Under the pieces are notes generated by a model. The model made no database searches, was not told where the DNA came from, and worked only from the letters and a program-made list of their open reading frames with translations. Below, piece after piece: positions 10,061 to 20,846 of a stretch of 22,914 nucleotides of DNA (positions within the stretch are counted from its first letter, which is position 1; each line of letters begins with the position of its first letter). The translations under genes and the position numbers were made by a program. This stretch comes from Pelargonium cotyledonis (lineage: Eukaryota > Streptophyta > Magnoliopsida > Geraniales > Geraniaceae), in assembly GCA_036897625.1 (NCBI GenBank), contig JAYMTA010000932.1, positions 1-22,914 on the forward strand, written 5' to 3'.

Positions 10061-10479
10061 CACAATCAATCTTAAATCGTCAAAACTAGTACTAATTTTT
10101 GTACTTACCTCATTTACAGACCATTCCGGATCAAGTTCTGGAGTCTCACCAACTTGCAGGAATTGAACTCGAATACAGAAGGGAATGTGGGAGCGCGGAT
10201 ATTGTTCAGTCTCTATGCGAGCCAGATGAAGATGTAACCATAAGAGAAGGAGTGAAACAAGATGCAGAGAAGAGCAAGCTCAACGGGTTTTCCTTGTCAT
10301 CGTCAACCAAATTTCTTGAAAATGGACTCTTCGGATCCTTGGAAAAGATTCCTGTGAGGTACACGCATCTTCTTGAAGCTAAAGGCGAGAAGGCAAATGA
10401 AGAGATTGTTAGAGGAAGAACCACATGGAAAAAAAGATCGCGGAATAAAGATTCAAATTCAATAACATTAAACACATAA
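8043..10479 (+). CDS. FATB-like acyl-ACP thioesterase, plastidial (six exons)
   Basis: The spliced frame joins 8043-8453, 8582-8715, 9489-9602, 9689-9857, 9948-10016 and 10120-10479: 1257 nt, 418 residues, all introns GT-AG with matching phases. The enzyme hydrolyses acyl-ACP to free fatty acid plus ACP, ending de novo fatty acid synthesis in the plastid stroma. The Ser/Thr-rich first 70 or so residues look like a transit peptide. Two hotdog domains follow: the first includes IRSYEVG, ETALNHV and NLIWVVSRMQV; the second carries the active-site motif DLDMNHHVNNVKY (Asp283, Asn285, His287) and YRRECG (Glu321, Cys322). Phrases ETALNHV, SGKNGMRRDW and RRLSKMPEEVR are FATB-like and not FATA-like. 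The LPDWSML-type hydrophobic segment that usually follows the FATB transit peptide is not present. ATG 8043 has a good context (aacatgg) and is the first downstream of the TATA box. Chain-length preference cannot be read from the sequence. Confidence 0.93.
8875..9018. mobile_element. 144-bp inverted-repeat element (MITE) in thioesterase intron 2
   Basis: The ends match as ggtagcatttgta against the reverse complement ggtagcgtctgga (9 of 13). The element is flanked by TCA on both sides (8872-8874 and 9019-9021). The body carries gggatgggaatgggaat facing attctcattcatgaat. Terminal GG...CC and a 3-bp target duplication fit a PIF/Harbinger (Tourist-like) MITE, but the duplication is not the usual TTA/TAA, so the superfamily is uncertain. 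Confidence 0.55.
9103..9374. repeat. 136-bp imperfect tandem duplication in thioesterase intron 2
   Basis: Two head-to-tail units start at 9103 (tcgggtagggctgaaaag) and 9239 (tcgggtggggttgaaaag). They stay in register through ctatggt/ccatggt, ctgacccgat/ctgacccaga and the nearly identical caaactgattgg. The GC-rich, cccga-rich wording differs from the rest of the intron and is likely transposon-derived. The open frames across it on both strands are not genes. Confidence 0.75.
10024..10058. repeat. (TA)n(CA)n microsatellite in thioesterase intron 5
   Basis: A TA run of about eight units passes into a CA run of about ten units only a few bases after the 5' splice site of the 103-bp intron between 10016 and 10120. 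Length changes would alter the size of this short intron. Confidence 0.93.
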
Positions 10480-11122
10480 ACAAGCTGTAAAGGATGGTTA
10501 CAACATGGGTCTTGTAACTCTTGTTCATATATATCCAAGAATTTTTCAACATTCTGGTTCTGCATCTTCCAAGATATCACCTAAAATGAAGATTCCAATA
10601 TGGGTCAAATCCAGAATTGTACAAGAACACAACATGTTGACATGAAATAAGCAGTTTATGCTTATCGTAAACATCATATGTCGTGTAATAACACTGTCCT
10701 AATCGATGATTGTTAAAGCAGATAAATCAAAACCAAGTGTTTTCAAGTATATCACCATAACTCACCTTCCAAAACAGTCATCCAAAGCATCGATCAATAC
10801 ATAATAATGAAATGCCAAGTAATGAAAGTGACTTGTTTGAACTCATCAATGATTATTATTCGGGTGATGAAAATATCAAGAATAAAATATGAAATGCCAA
10901 GTACAAAAGAATTAGGTAGCGACAAGTGACACTGACATTATAAACATTTCCAACTTCCCAAAAAAATATAAACTCTCTGCGAGAGAAACTGTGATGCACT
11001 AACCTAACGAAATAAGCATTTACAATTTACGAGGGTCATTAAAGTATATATATACAACAGGGACGAATACCCGTAACAACGGGAAGGAATCAAAGGATTA
11101 TTTGTCGCAATGGTGCAGTGAA
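10480..11122. other. Shared 3' flank of two convergent genes
   Basis: This stretch separates the thioesterase stop (10479) from the PSS stop (11123, minus strand), so it should hold both 3' UTRs and poly(A) sites. I see no coding frame. A weak AATAAG-type signal lies near 10645 on the + strand and AATAATAAT-type sequence near 10850 on the minus strand. Neither is decisive. Confidence 0.5.
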
Positions 11123-14100
11123 TTATAGCCTCTTTTTTGCAATACTTCGATGAAGCTGCCACGACCAGACGATCAAGAATAACAGGAGGCCCGCTCCAAT
11201 AGACGTCCAAAACAGAACCAACCACAAAGGCATTGGCTTGGGATACAAACCTGTGCACATTGTACAAGTAAATATGTAAATCTTTCACAAACTCGAGCAA
11301 TTTTAACAGCAACACCTTCAAATCGGAGAACTTACCATGTCCAAACTTGATGCAAATAAGAAGCTCAACAATGCAAATTGCCAGGGAAAGCCAACAAAAT
11401 GCTCCAACCTTTTTTACCAGTTTCCTGAAGACCAATGCAGTATAGCCAAAGTCAACCACATGTCCGTAAGTAGGGCCGGCAACACAAATTTAAGTGGGCT
11501 TGGGCTCAATTTAATCAAGATTGTGTCAACTAACTCAATCCATTTCATTAATTGTGTCACGTTAGTGCTAAACCCGCTTATGACCCGATAACCTGATTAT
11601 TCAAATGGGCCGTGTACACATCTAATAACCCACCTATTTGAAGATAAAATTCTCTTTTTAAAGCATATCATGTAAAAAAAATCACCCAAATAAATTAGAT
11701 GGGTAAAATATAACAGGTGGGCCAGGTCAACCCCAACCTAGTTTTTAAATGAATTGGGTCATGACGTCTAATTTGAAACATAATAGTTTAAAGTATTGAC
11801 CGTGTCAAGTCATGTCAACCCACTCGTAGATGGGACGTGTTTGTGTCATGTAACTCAATCCGTCTAATAATTGGGTCACTACAGGTTGACCATTCTAACA
11901 AAACAGTAAACTTTCAACAGAACACGAACACAAGTTACCACCCTTATCCACAAGAGAGAGAAAGAGATACCGGTTTTGGAGGTACGAATTGTACTCCCGG
12001 ATTGTAGGCATTGCAATTAGCCACCACAAAATCAGCCTATATACTATAACTGGATTTCGAGGTGGAATCCAAAGACAAAACTTGAGAAAGAATGTGTTAA
12101 GCTCCACTGTCAAGAAGACGATGCAAAGGCTGAGAACTTGAATAAAACGCCATGGACCGAGCAATGGGTGCCACTCATCTTTGTCCCAATATGCAGGTGT
12201 AAATTGCCCCAGCGTCCTTTTAACCTGAAAAAAAAAACAAAACAAAATATAAGGCAACATTCCTGCAAGAAGGTGGAGTGTAAATTTTCATACATCATCA
12301 ATTATCGGGAGTACAAATAGTTGAGGTACTAAACATACTTTGCCTAAAATATTTGGCTGCCGGCTTATGCCAACCCACTCATATGTTCGCCCATCAAAGT
12401 ACCTCACAGTATGCATTCCAGCCCAGATACCTGCAAAGTCAACCAAACAGAAATCTTCATGATTTGTCGCCATAAATTTAAATAAATAAAAACATAAGTA
12501 ATCAATTTTCCAAGTAAATTTTATCCAAAGTGCTGTGATATACACACCCATCATAATCTAGTAAAACAATTATGATATAATTAGGTATCACATAGTAAAG
12601 ATAGGTAAATTATAACTAATATGTGATGTTCATGAAAAAATTGCATCACCAGTTAATCCTGTGGACTGACAATTTTAAAAGAGTTGAACCTAAGTGAATA
12701 ACTACAATCACAGTAATAATCAAAATTACGAACAATCATTGATCCTATTAGTCAAAATAAAATAAAAACACAGACCCTTCACTAAGTAACAATTTTTTTA
12801 ACAAATGCATGTAAATCGCACAAATTAGAGATCTAAACAAAATCAACTTGAAAGCAATTGCAGATCAGAATATCAAAGTGGACAAAGATATCTTACCAAA
12901 CCAATTGCAGATCAGAATATCAAGAACAATGCTGTCCCACCAACACTCATTGAAGTTTGGTAGCATGTGACGGAAGGTAAGCTAAAACAAATGAAAATAA
13001 GGGTTTATAAAGAGAACCGTACAAATATAAGCATGAGATTTAGGAACATAGCAAAGCATATAAGATAAGGTACTATGGCCAAGAAATAACCTCCATCAAT
13101 TCAAATCCAATTGAAAGAACCCACAGAAGGGGCTGATTACGAATCATTATAGCCTTCCCCCACCATCCAAAGATATGAGCTAAAACAAATTCATCAAATA
13201 GTGTTTCCTAGAAAGAAATTTAAAAATCAGAGGCATGTTGCACCCGCCAGATATTATGCTGACGTAAGTGAATACAAAAAACACAAGATAGGAAGAGAAT
13301 AGAAGAAGATAGATTGGGAAAGAAGAAATCATACATAAATGTTCTTAAACCTGTTCGTGGGATTTTCAGGCACATAAAGGCGGCAATCAGCTCCATATGA
13401 TCTTTCAGGAAGTTCTGTCAGAAAGCAATCATTGAATCATAAAAAAGGAGAATAAACTCTAATAATAACATATATATGTGGGTTGTTGCTTAGTAAAATG
13501 CATCAGTTATAATCTATGGTAGCCAAAAACATTACCAACACCAAGATCTGGATGGAGAAACTTCATAAACTGCCTAGCATCATCACGCTTCTGGAAGAAA
13601 ATGCCAGGAAACTATCAGCAATGGTTTGAAAAATGCATGTAAAAAGAATAGAGTAAAAGAAAAGTATGTAATCACATTCAAAGCTAGATACATAATGATA
13701 CTACAATATATGTGTGCCAAGTTAACCTAATAGTGAACAGGAAGTATACAAAAACTGAACTTAATCAAAGTGCACTATTTTATCCCGTGGCTTCAATCAA
13801 ATGTGAAACACATCACTCAATCACTGCCACTTTCCAATGACACGTAACACAGACATGCATCAAATAGCAGATACTCACCCTACTGATAGGGATTAACTGA
13901 TTAAGGATATCATTAAATTGAGTAGCTATCAACAAACATGAATACATAAGCTAATAGAGAAGAATCTTAGCTTTATCAAGGGGAAACTAACCTGGAAAAG
14001 CAAAAATGTGAGAGTGACAAGATAGATAACAGCCAATCCATGAACCAACCGCCAAATAGCAGGGTGTGGTCTAATAAGGACCCTGTAAGAAAATATTAAT

Positions 14101-15615
14101 AGCGTAAATATCTCCCTTGACTTGTTGGAAAGCATCACAACTGAAATTAAAAGCAAAATAAAATACATCCCACTGAAGCCAGCACCCTAGAGGTTATCAT
14201 GCTAGAATCGTGAACACAATTATCTTATGACATCAGAGCCCAATTATAACAATAACTCTGTCAACCCCCTTCTACAGAATAATGAAAGAAATGGTAGTTT
14301 TACCATTATCACTTCCTTCTATAATGCAACCATACTAATTTCCATAACACTGAATTGCTCAGATCTCATTATTCATAATTACTAAAAGAGATATGTCGTG
14401 ATAAATATACTATTCAAAAGTGATAAAATAAGACTTGTGATATGCACTCATTATTCAGTAAATTCACATTTCAAACATGTGCGAAAATATAAATCAAAAT
14501 ATTAAGAGAGAATAACTGATTAACTTACGTAGAAGGGGCTTGCAGCAAGCAGTAGGCAAGAAAAACTGCAATCATTGCCCATATACCCCTATGTGAAGCA
14601 ACACATGAGAGGTATTCAGCAATAAGTCAATATAGTAAAATAAAATTCCTAACGAGCAACACCACATAGATGTTTGAGCAAGAGCAAACCTTTTTACAGA
14701 TGTCACAACATCACTGGAAAAACTATTTTCAGGATCAAGTGCTCCACTTGCCCAACTGGGAAAAAATCCATACCAAAAAGTAAGATACTTCAGTTGTACA
14801 ACTACAGTAAATTTTATAGAAGATACTGTAAATAATACAACCACAATAATCATATTTTAAAACTACAGCAGCACAAATTAAACTTGTTCAAGACGTGTCT
14901 CTTCTAACGAAAGCATTAGTTTAGCCTTTGTCTATTTGATTAAAGGAAAAGCATTTTCATTGGAACATCACTTTACTTATTGTCTTCTAAGTAAAGATAC
15001 ACAAGAGCGACAGCAGATCACATCAACTCTCAATTCGAGTACAACAGCACCATCAAAGAACTGTTTGTTGTGCTCTTCTCTTATTGTCTTCTAGAGCTGT
15101 AAAGTGTGCAGTTCAATAATTACACTACATATCTAATCTATATGAGATAACAAATAACAAGCACAACAAGAAACATATAAAAGGCTTTCCTCTGAATTTG
15201 GCACTACAAAAAAAAATTGAGTTTGAAGAGATAGAACTGCATCTTCAAAAACAGTGAGCATAAACAACAGCCTTAGGCACAAACTATAGTAAACAAAATT
15301 ACAGCACGACCAAGCAAAATCAAGAAGACATTGGCAAAAGTAAACAAATTATAAAATGATGAATCAATCAGTCAATTATACAATAAAATTGACCAAAATG
15401 TTAGATATAATAAAATGGGGAACTACTCATCAGTGCTATACTCACATTAAAAGACATGCACCAATAAGTAACATTGAAATGGTATGAGGTTTATATGCCC
15501 ATGCCATCCATGGATCAAGCTCCTCACCAACACCTGAAATGCTGAGAATGACATCACCATTTTCTTTAATTTGTTGATCCCTTCTCTTCACTCTCCTATG
15601 GCCATTATGCTCCAT
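11123..15615 (-). CDS. PSS1: Base-exchange phosphatidylserine synthase (PSS1 type, twelve exons)
   Basis: Reading the minus strand, exons are 15615-15446, 14755-14690, 14588-14529, 14082-13992, 13590-13536, 13414-13335, 13207-13091, 12981-12897, 12430-12339, 12224-11971, 11424-11336 and 11250-11123: 1287 nt, 428 residues, all GT-AG. The enzyme swaps the head group of phosphatidylethanolamine for serine in a calcium-dependent reaction at the ER. The protein has a basic N-terminus and about eight to ten hydrophobic segments (for example 43-60, 80-97, 108-129, 199-213, 230-247, 298-320, 363-384, 393-418). Conserved blocks include [19 protein letters not shown] and [14 protein letters not shown]. 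With a constant offset of 13, His185, Glu210, Glu213, Asn222, Glu225, Asp229, Arg275 and Gln279 fall where mammalian PTDSS1 has residues remembered as essential. The plant PSS1 family is about 425 aa, so the model is full length. ATG 15615 opens the conserved [12 protein letters not shown] N-terminus. Confidence 0.95.
11475..11890. repeat. Transposon-like repeat inside PSS intron 10
   Basis: Most of the 546-bp intron (11425-11970) consists of words such as gggcttgggctcaa, aacccgcttatgacccg, gggccaggtcaacccc and gtcatgtaactcaatccg, quite unlike the other introns. The ends show a weak inverted match (agggccggcaac near 11473 against gttgaccattct near 11884). No target duplication could be fixed. 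It resembles a decayed non-autonomous element of the gggtcaaccc type. Confidence 0.5.
12855..12923. repeat. 22-bp direct duplication of the end of PSS exon 8
   Basis: The 22 bp at 12902-12923, inside exon 8 near its 3' end, recur exactly at 12855-12876 within the adjacent intron, 47 bp away. In the sense direction the intron copy ends at CAATTG and continues with ctttcaag, so it lacks the TGGTTTG|gtaaga splice donor of the true copy. Confidence 0.9.
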
Positions 15616-15646
15616 AGACCTTCAAATAAAAAATACAACTTCCTCA
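15616..15646 (-). other. 5'-UTR part of the PSS start-codon exon
   Basis: On the minus strand a strong acceptor (atttgcag) ends at 15647, and 31 nt of leader then precede ATG 15615. This implies a non-coding exon further upstream. No in-frame upstream start is present in this short piece. Confidence 0.6.
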
Positions 15647-17797
15647 CTGCAAATCATGGAATAAAAAAAGAAGTAAGAATACAAAAGAGAACAAAACCAT
15701 TTTATGACATGCCATTTGCACACACACAAAAAAGGCTATCTAGTACAATCGAATAACTAACACAAACTCAAGCCAAATTAGTTACTACATGCCAAGCATG
15801 AATCCCAGTGGTGAGAGAACTTGGTTTGGGGAAAGGCATGGAACCAGTATATTTCACCAAATGAAAAGCCGCTATTATACAGGCCTGCCTCAACCCCATA
15901 ACACACATAAAGAAAATTCTATTGTTAATTAATAAGGTAAAAATAAAGTCCTGTCATAGTAGTAACTATTAAGGCTAGGGCCAAAATAAATTAGTGCACA
16001 CACCACTATCAGTCTAATACTGTCTTCTGAAAAGGGTCAATCATTAGAGATAGAGAGTTACACCATTGATGTGGAAACCAGTGACGACAAATCTGAGAAG
16101 GACATGATGTATATAATGGTAACTTAAATTGGAAAAGAAGTGCTCAAATTGTACTAAAACACCTTGTTCACGTGTTATAAATCACATAAATGCTAATAAT
16201 TTTGTGGAAGTAAATCTTGTGTGTGAAAGAAGTTCCTTCAGATCCGTATGACAGCATAAAGCTATCACAATAAATAAAATAAAAACAACAAAAGATGTTA
16301 TCCTTTTTACCTCTCACAATTCATAAATACACTCTAGGTAATTCCTTATAGTGTTGAAAAAGTGCAATTTTCCCCTTCAATTCCAATGGGACTATCAAAT
16401 AACCACTAAAATTTGAAGACTATAACAAAGGATCTAAGATATCTAGACAATCATAAAACTATCCGGCCTATCCTACTTTAAATATGGGCCCCAGGATACT
16501 TCCAGAAGTGATATTTTGAGTTTTGACACTATTCTATTACCATACAAAGAGAAGGCCCAGTTCCAACTTAACTACCCCATTATTTTTACTCAGCAATCTT
16601 TCACGAAATAGCTGAGGTGTAAGCCAAGAAGAACAGCCATATACAATCTCAAGTATAAGCCACAACATAACTAACCTCCATCTACTTGAAAACAAAACCA
16701 CTTCAAGCACTAAGACCCCATGAAAACAAAACCACTAAGACGCCATATATGGACATAAATCTCAAGGCTGTAAATTACATCCACAAAAAAGTTCAGACTT
16801 CAATTAGAATCTTACATGATTTTAATACATGCTTATGTTTTAATGCCAAAAGCTAACTCCTAAACGAAACATTACCTCAATTTATAACCAGTGATATATT
16901 GTAACCCTCCTCGAGGACCTCAACTAATAATAATTCAAAACAGACATTATGACATAAAACAAAATAAAAACATGTAAGCAGACTTAGACTCAGCCTCAGT
17001 GAATTCAACTTCCAAACTTACTGAAATTCAAAAACCCGGCATCAATAATTCAACAATTCATGAACAGTGAAAACAATTCCTCTTGCCCATCAACTTTCCA
17101 GTTAAACAGACAACAACAAAAACTAAGCAATATTGAAAATTGAAATCAATCAACATGAAAATGAAAGGAACAGTCATAAAATAATAATGAAACAGAGATT
17201 CACGTGAATGAAGAAACTAGCATAACTATCTGGCTACCTTTCTAATCACATAATTATCAAACAGTAAACACAGTTTACCTCAAGGCTCAAACGAATCAAA
17301 GTTTCTAGAGCATCCAAGAAACGATTTTTATTGAAATTACGAGAAACCCATTTGAGTTTAAGCTAATCCCAATCCGTAGAAGAAAAAAAAATAGATATAA
17401 TTTCAATAACAAAACAAAGAGAGAACTCTATGCGGCAAAAAAATTCAAAAAGGACCCATCACGAAACAGCTCCATTTTCAAAATCAAATCATTGCATGTA
17501 ACCAAAAATCATTCAACCAGCGGTGAAATGACAGCAACAAAAAAGTGAAAAACTTTTCTAAATTTTATATTAATTAAACCAACAACAACAACAAAAACAA
17601 CACAAACGTCGAAGAAGCAAAATAACGTACAGTGCGTCAATGCTTCAGAAACACAGATTCAGAAATGGAGATCGCGAAGCAAAACCAGAGCCAAAGACAA
17701 ACATGTATATACATATACAAATACGTATATATATATATATATAAAGAGAGAAAGAGAGAAGGTGGTTTAGAGAGAGAAGGGTAAGGTATATACTTAC
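15647..17797 (-). other. Putative long 5'-UTR intron of the PSS gene
   Basis: It runs from a perfect donor (gtaagta, 17797 downward) to the acceptor just before the start-codon exon, about 2.15 kb. It is AT-rich, without coding frames or a recognisable internal gene. It contains (CAA)-rich sequence near 17578-17605 and a TA/GA microsatellite just inside the donor. A long leader intron like this often affects expression in plants. Extra non-coding exons inside it cannot be excluded. Confidence 0.5.
17704..17760. repeat. TA-rich and GA-rich microsatellite
   Basis: Runs of gtatat/acatat are followed by about nine TA units (17726-17743) and then imperfect GA units. It lies just downstream of the putative PSS leader donor in the sense of that gene. 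Confidence 0.85.
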
Positions 17798-17882
17798 GTA
17801 CAGAGAGAGAGGCGCTGACAGTGGAGCCCTAGCCGCACGATTTGGACGACGAGAAGATCGCAGCCGTTGAATCGATCAGAGT
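17798..17882 (-). other. Putative non-coding first exon of the PSS gene
   Basis: On the minus strand a CT-rich stretch (gcgcctctctctctgtac) ends exactly at a consensus donor gtaagt. The upstream edge is a guess, placed where a TATA-like aaaaatataca (about 17884-17895, minus strand) occurs. CT-rich leaders next to such donors are typical of plant first exons. Confidence 0.4.
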
Positions 17883-17971
17883 GTATATTTTTTTTAGAGA
17901 GATCAGTGTGTATTAAAAAAGCTATGGTCTTCGTTTTTTTTAAAAAAAAAAACTATGATTTTGATTACGGA

Positions 17972-17994
17972 ATCAGAGAGAGAGAGAGAGAGAG
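17972..17994. repeat. GA/CT microsatellite in the PSS promoter region
   Basis: About eleven GA units lie upstream of the putative PSS first exon. On the PSS sense strand this is a CT run, a common plant core-promoter feature. Confidence 0.85.
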
Positions 17995-17999
17995 TCGTG

Positions 18000-19487
18000 C
18001 AAATCTGAGAGAGCAATTTTTGTATTGATTTTATTCTAAAAAAACAAGAAATTCTCTCTCTAAACAATCCTATTTGTGATCATACAAAGAAACTGGTAAT
18101 GATTATGGTGATTGTGCGTAAGAATTTCGATTTTCTCTCGCTTTTGGCGGTGTTTGGCTCGCGAGAAAATTGGCGAGAAAGTGAATGAAAATGAGGGGAA
18201 AAAACAGAGTGTGTTGTTTTGGTGACGAAGAGACGATAAGTACCGGAACAGAAACTGAACTCAAATAAAATATTTAATTGATTAACTAATTGTTGGAGAA
18301 TGAATGAGATCGAGAACTAGTACGGTAGTCAAAGTGAGATTTAGAGAAAAGACGAAAATACCCTTGGAACTGTTGGTTAATTCTGGGTTGTTTTATTGGA
18401 TCCGGGTCGGGTTAAGCTGAGTTGATAAGCTTGGGGTTGAGTGGATTGACTTGTATGTCCTTTGAAACTTGTTTGTTAGAGTTGACAATTCGTGTCTAAA
18501 CCCACTCATCCCAAAGATTACGAGTTTAGGTTACGTAAATGGGCCATATCAATATTCGATTCCGGACGGGACGGCCGCAGGTTTGTGCAATCTCATACAT
18601 TTTGCGTGTCAAATTACTCGATGATTTTGTTTCAAGAATAACCGAGGGTGGAATTATAGTTGGCAACTAGAATTTTGAATTCGCGAATATCTAAATGTCA
18701 TTGCATTTTGTTAGTAAAATAAATCTGATTATTGTCGAGTCGTTTTAGGTTTACCACGATAAAACTGTAAACCATTAAGAAAAAATTATGTAGAAAGTTC
18801 AACTCAACTAACGACTTGATGCTCGTAACTTGCACGAACTTGTACTCTTGCACTCGAGGTTTAGGTTCGATTTTGTCAACCCAAACAAAAAAGTCTGACC
18901 AAAATTTGCTTTGAGATTCGAGTTGTCAACACAAAGTGAAAAAGCAGTGGCAATTTTATTTGGTATGAGAAATTTATATCAAGAACACAACATTCAAGGG
19001 CATCTGAGAGACCCAACAAGTTTGGGGTCATGAAATGAATTCGGGTCGAACGTTTTTTTGAAAACTTTTGGGGAAGTAAAACTTGTGGTATAGATTGTAC
19101 AACCAAAACAAACACACATCTATTTCAAATCAAGTTAAACTTAAACAATTTCATACTAAATCAAAAAAGACAATCTAGTATCTTGGTCCCCTCAAACCCG
19201 AAAAAATATTTGTGGGTTCGTTTCTCATAAAATGAATCAATCAAATATTATTTTCAATTCGAGCAGTATGTTTTTGGGGAGATTGTGGGTCAAACAAAAA
19301 ACTCATATTAATTCACAAATTTTGATGTAAAAGTCATCCCAACCCGACTAACAACTCAAACGTGTTCATACTATTTCAAACCAAGTTCTTAAACATTTTT
19401 TACTTTTAACCCATAATACTATCATTCAAATCCGACCTGATATTCAAATAGTCACCTCCAATCTAAACACATGTAATTTTGGGAGTA
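18000..19487. other. Intergenic region upstream of PSS, no gene recognised
   Basis: The first few hundred bases probably hold the PSS promoter. From 18390 to 18600 the wording (gatccgggtcgggttaag, taaacccactcatccc) resembles the repeat in PSS intron 10. The rest is AT-rich. The only longer frame (18876-19115, minus) has no recognisable domain. Confidence 0.5.
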
Positions 19488-19737
19488 TTCTTAACCAGGT
19501 ACGGATGCACATAGAGACAAATGGAGGCAGTTGCCCTCACACTCACAATCACAATTTTTTATAATTAAAATATTTGTATTTGCCACAATTTTTTTTGTAT
19601 TTGTCAATAATATTTGATAAAAATTTAATTCTTGCCCCCACGAGAATTTTAGTTTTGGTTCTAATAGTTTGATAAAAAATTATTTTTATAATTTATCTCC
19701 ACTAAACAAAAATTCTGAATTCATTCCTGTTCTTAAC
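19488..19737. mobile_element. 234-bp non-autonomous hAT-like element with perfect 8-bp target duplication
   Basis: The element spans 19496-19729 and is flanked on both sides by ttcttaac (19488-19495 and 19730-19737), an exact 8-bp duplication as hAT transposases make. It begins caggtacggatgcac, and its far end reads caggaatgaattcag in reverse complement. Both start with CAGG, like the CAGGGGCGGA termini common in plant hAT elements. Inside are gcagttgccctcac and ttcttgcccccacgag, wording typical of hAT ends. It encodes no transposase, so it would need one in trans. Terminal repeats are partly decayed. Confidence 0.75.
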
Positions 19738-20082
19738 ACAGCAAAAGAGGTGGTTTTTGGAGCCAAAAGGGGGCCTAATAGGTGGTCTAATTCAAATATT
19801 AACACTTCACTTTACATTCACATTTTTTTATTTTTTATTTTGTGCCTCTTTGATAATGCAAAGGACACCAATTTTCTTCCTTGGGAATTTGGACCACAAA
19901 TACACATTTTACTACACAAAATGTACCTTTTTTATTTTTATTTCTTTTGTTAATTTGTATGGTTGCGTTAGTGTTTGGTACCTATTTTTTTGGCCTTTTG
20001 CAACTCATATTCTATATGACATTGTGTGCTTGTTTGATTAAATTAGCTAAAATTATCTTATAATTAGAGGGGAAACGATACA
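19738..20082. other. AT-rich spacer, no gene
   Basis: Three overlapping frames in different phases (19669-20063) translate to Phe/Leu/Tyr-rich low-complexity peptides from T-rich DNA. None has a domain or shows signs of coding constraint. I see nothing else here. Confidence 0.6.
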
Positions 20083-20293
20083 GAGTAATATGGACATCAG
20101 TTGACTGATATATTTTATATTAGTTGTACTAATGAGATAATGACACCCATTCAAAATCATGAATTCGGACAGGTCGCTTTGCTCCCACAAATTCACTTAG
20201 ATGTGAAATTTGATGAGGTGTCATTACCTTATTGTCTTGGTTAAGTTGCAACTGTTATAAAGTTATATCAATTAACTGATACACATTTTACTC
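20083..20293. mobile_element. 211-bp imperfect inverted-repeat element (MITE-like)
   Basis: The arms (about 20083-20157 and 20208-20293) are imperfect reverse complements. The left begins gagtaatatggacatcagtt and the right, reversed, gagtaaaatgtgtatcagtt. Both then carry a tgatata block and, further in, a taatgacacc block in the same order. About 50 bp separate the arms. No coding capacity. The target duplication is not clear, so the superfamily is left open. Confidence 0.65.
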
Positions 20294-20846
20294 AATGATA
20301 TATATATATAATGGTTTGAACCAAAATAATTTCGAAAGAATTTTTGAAAAAATAATGTATAGTTGTACTGGACTCAGTAAAAAAAAAGTAGTTAGCAAAT
20401 TTGGACCATGAGAATATATATAACAATAATCATAATTGACAAAAAAAATAATTCGGACGTGATCGATTTGAATGAATGTCGAACCATTCAAAATTGTATG
20501 ACAAGAAATTAAATTTGAACTAAATCTTGAACGCCTCCAACTTTTGTAGTTACAAACCTATTTTTAATGCCGAATTTTCACCCAAAAAAAGAAATGAATT
20601 ACTTATTTACTGTAAATTGAAATTGAAATAATATTATTATAAGAAGTATGCCAGTTATAGTAAAAAATGTTCAACGAATTAGCAATTTTCATAACAATGT
20701 TACCTTATTCGAATTGATTCAATTCATAGCAATGTAGTTAATTAAATTATGATGTCATTTCAATTTATATTATCTATAAAAATAATTGTTGACGCGAAGA
20801 CCACAGGAATTTCAATTATACACGTTTGTTCTAAATTATCACAAAA
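20294..20846. other. AT-rich spacer, no gene
   Basis: Strongly AT-rich with homopolymer A runs. The minus-strand frame at 20288-20491 is low complexity. No repeats or RNA genes were recognised. Confidence 0.6.

Noticed and set aside
8043-15615. Lipid biosynthesis gene cluster formed by the thioesterase and phosphatidylserine synthase
   Set aside because: The products act in different compartments and different steps, and the genes are convergent with separate promoters. Adjacency is most simply chance.
19669-20063. Three overlapping + frames of 60-94 codons
   Set aside because: Phe/Leu/Tyr-rich translations of T-rich DNA in different phases, with no domain. One begins inside the hAT-like element.
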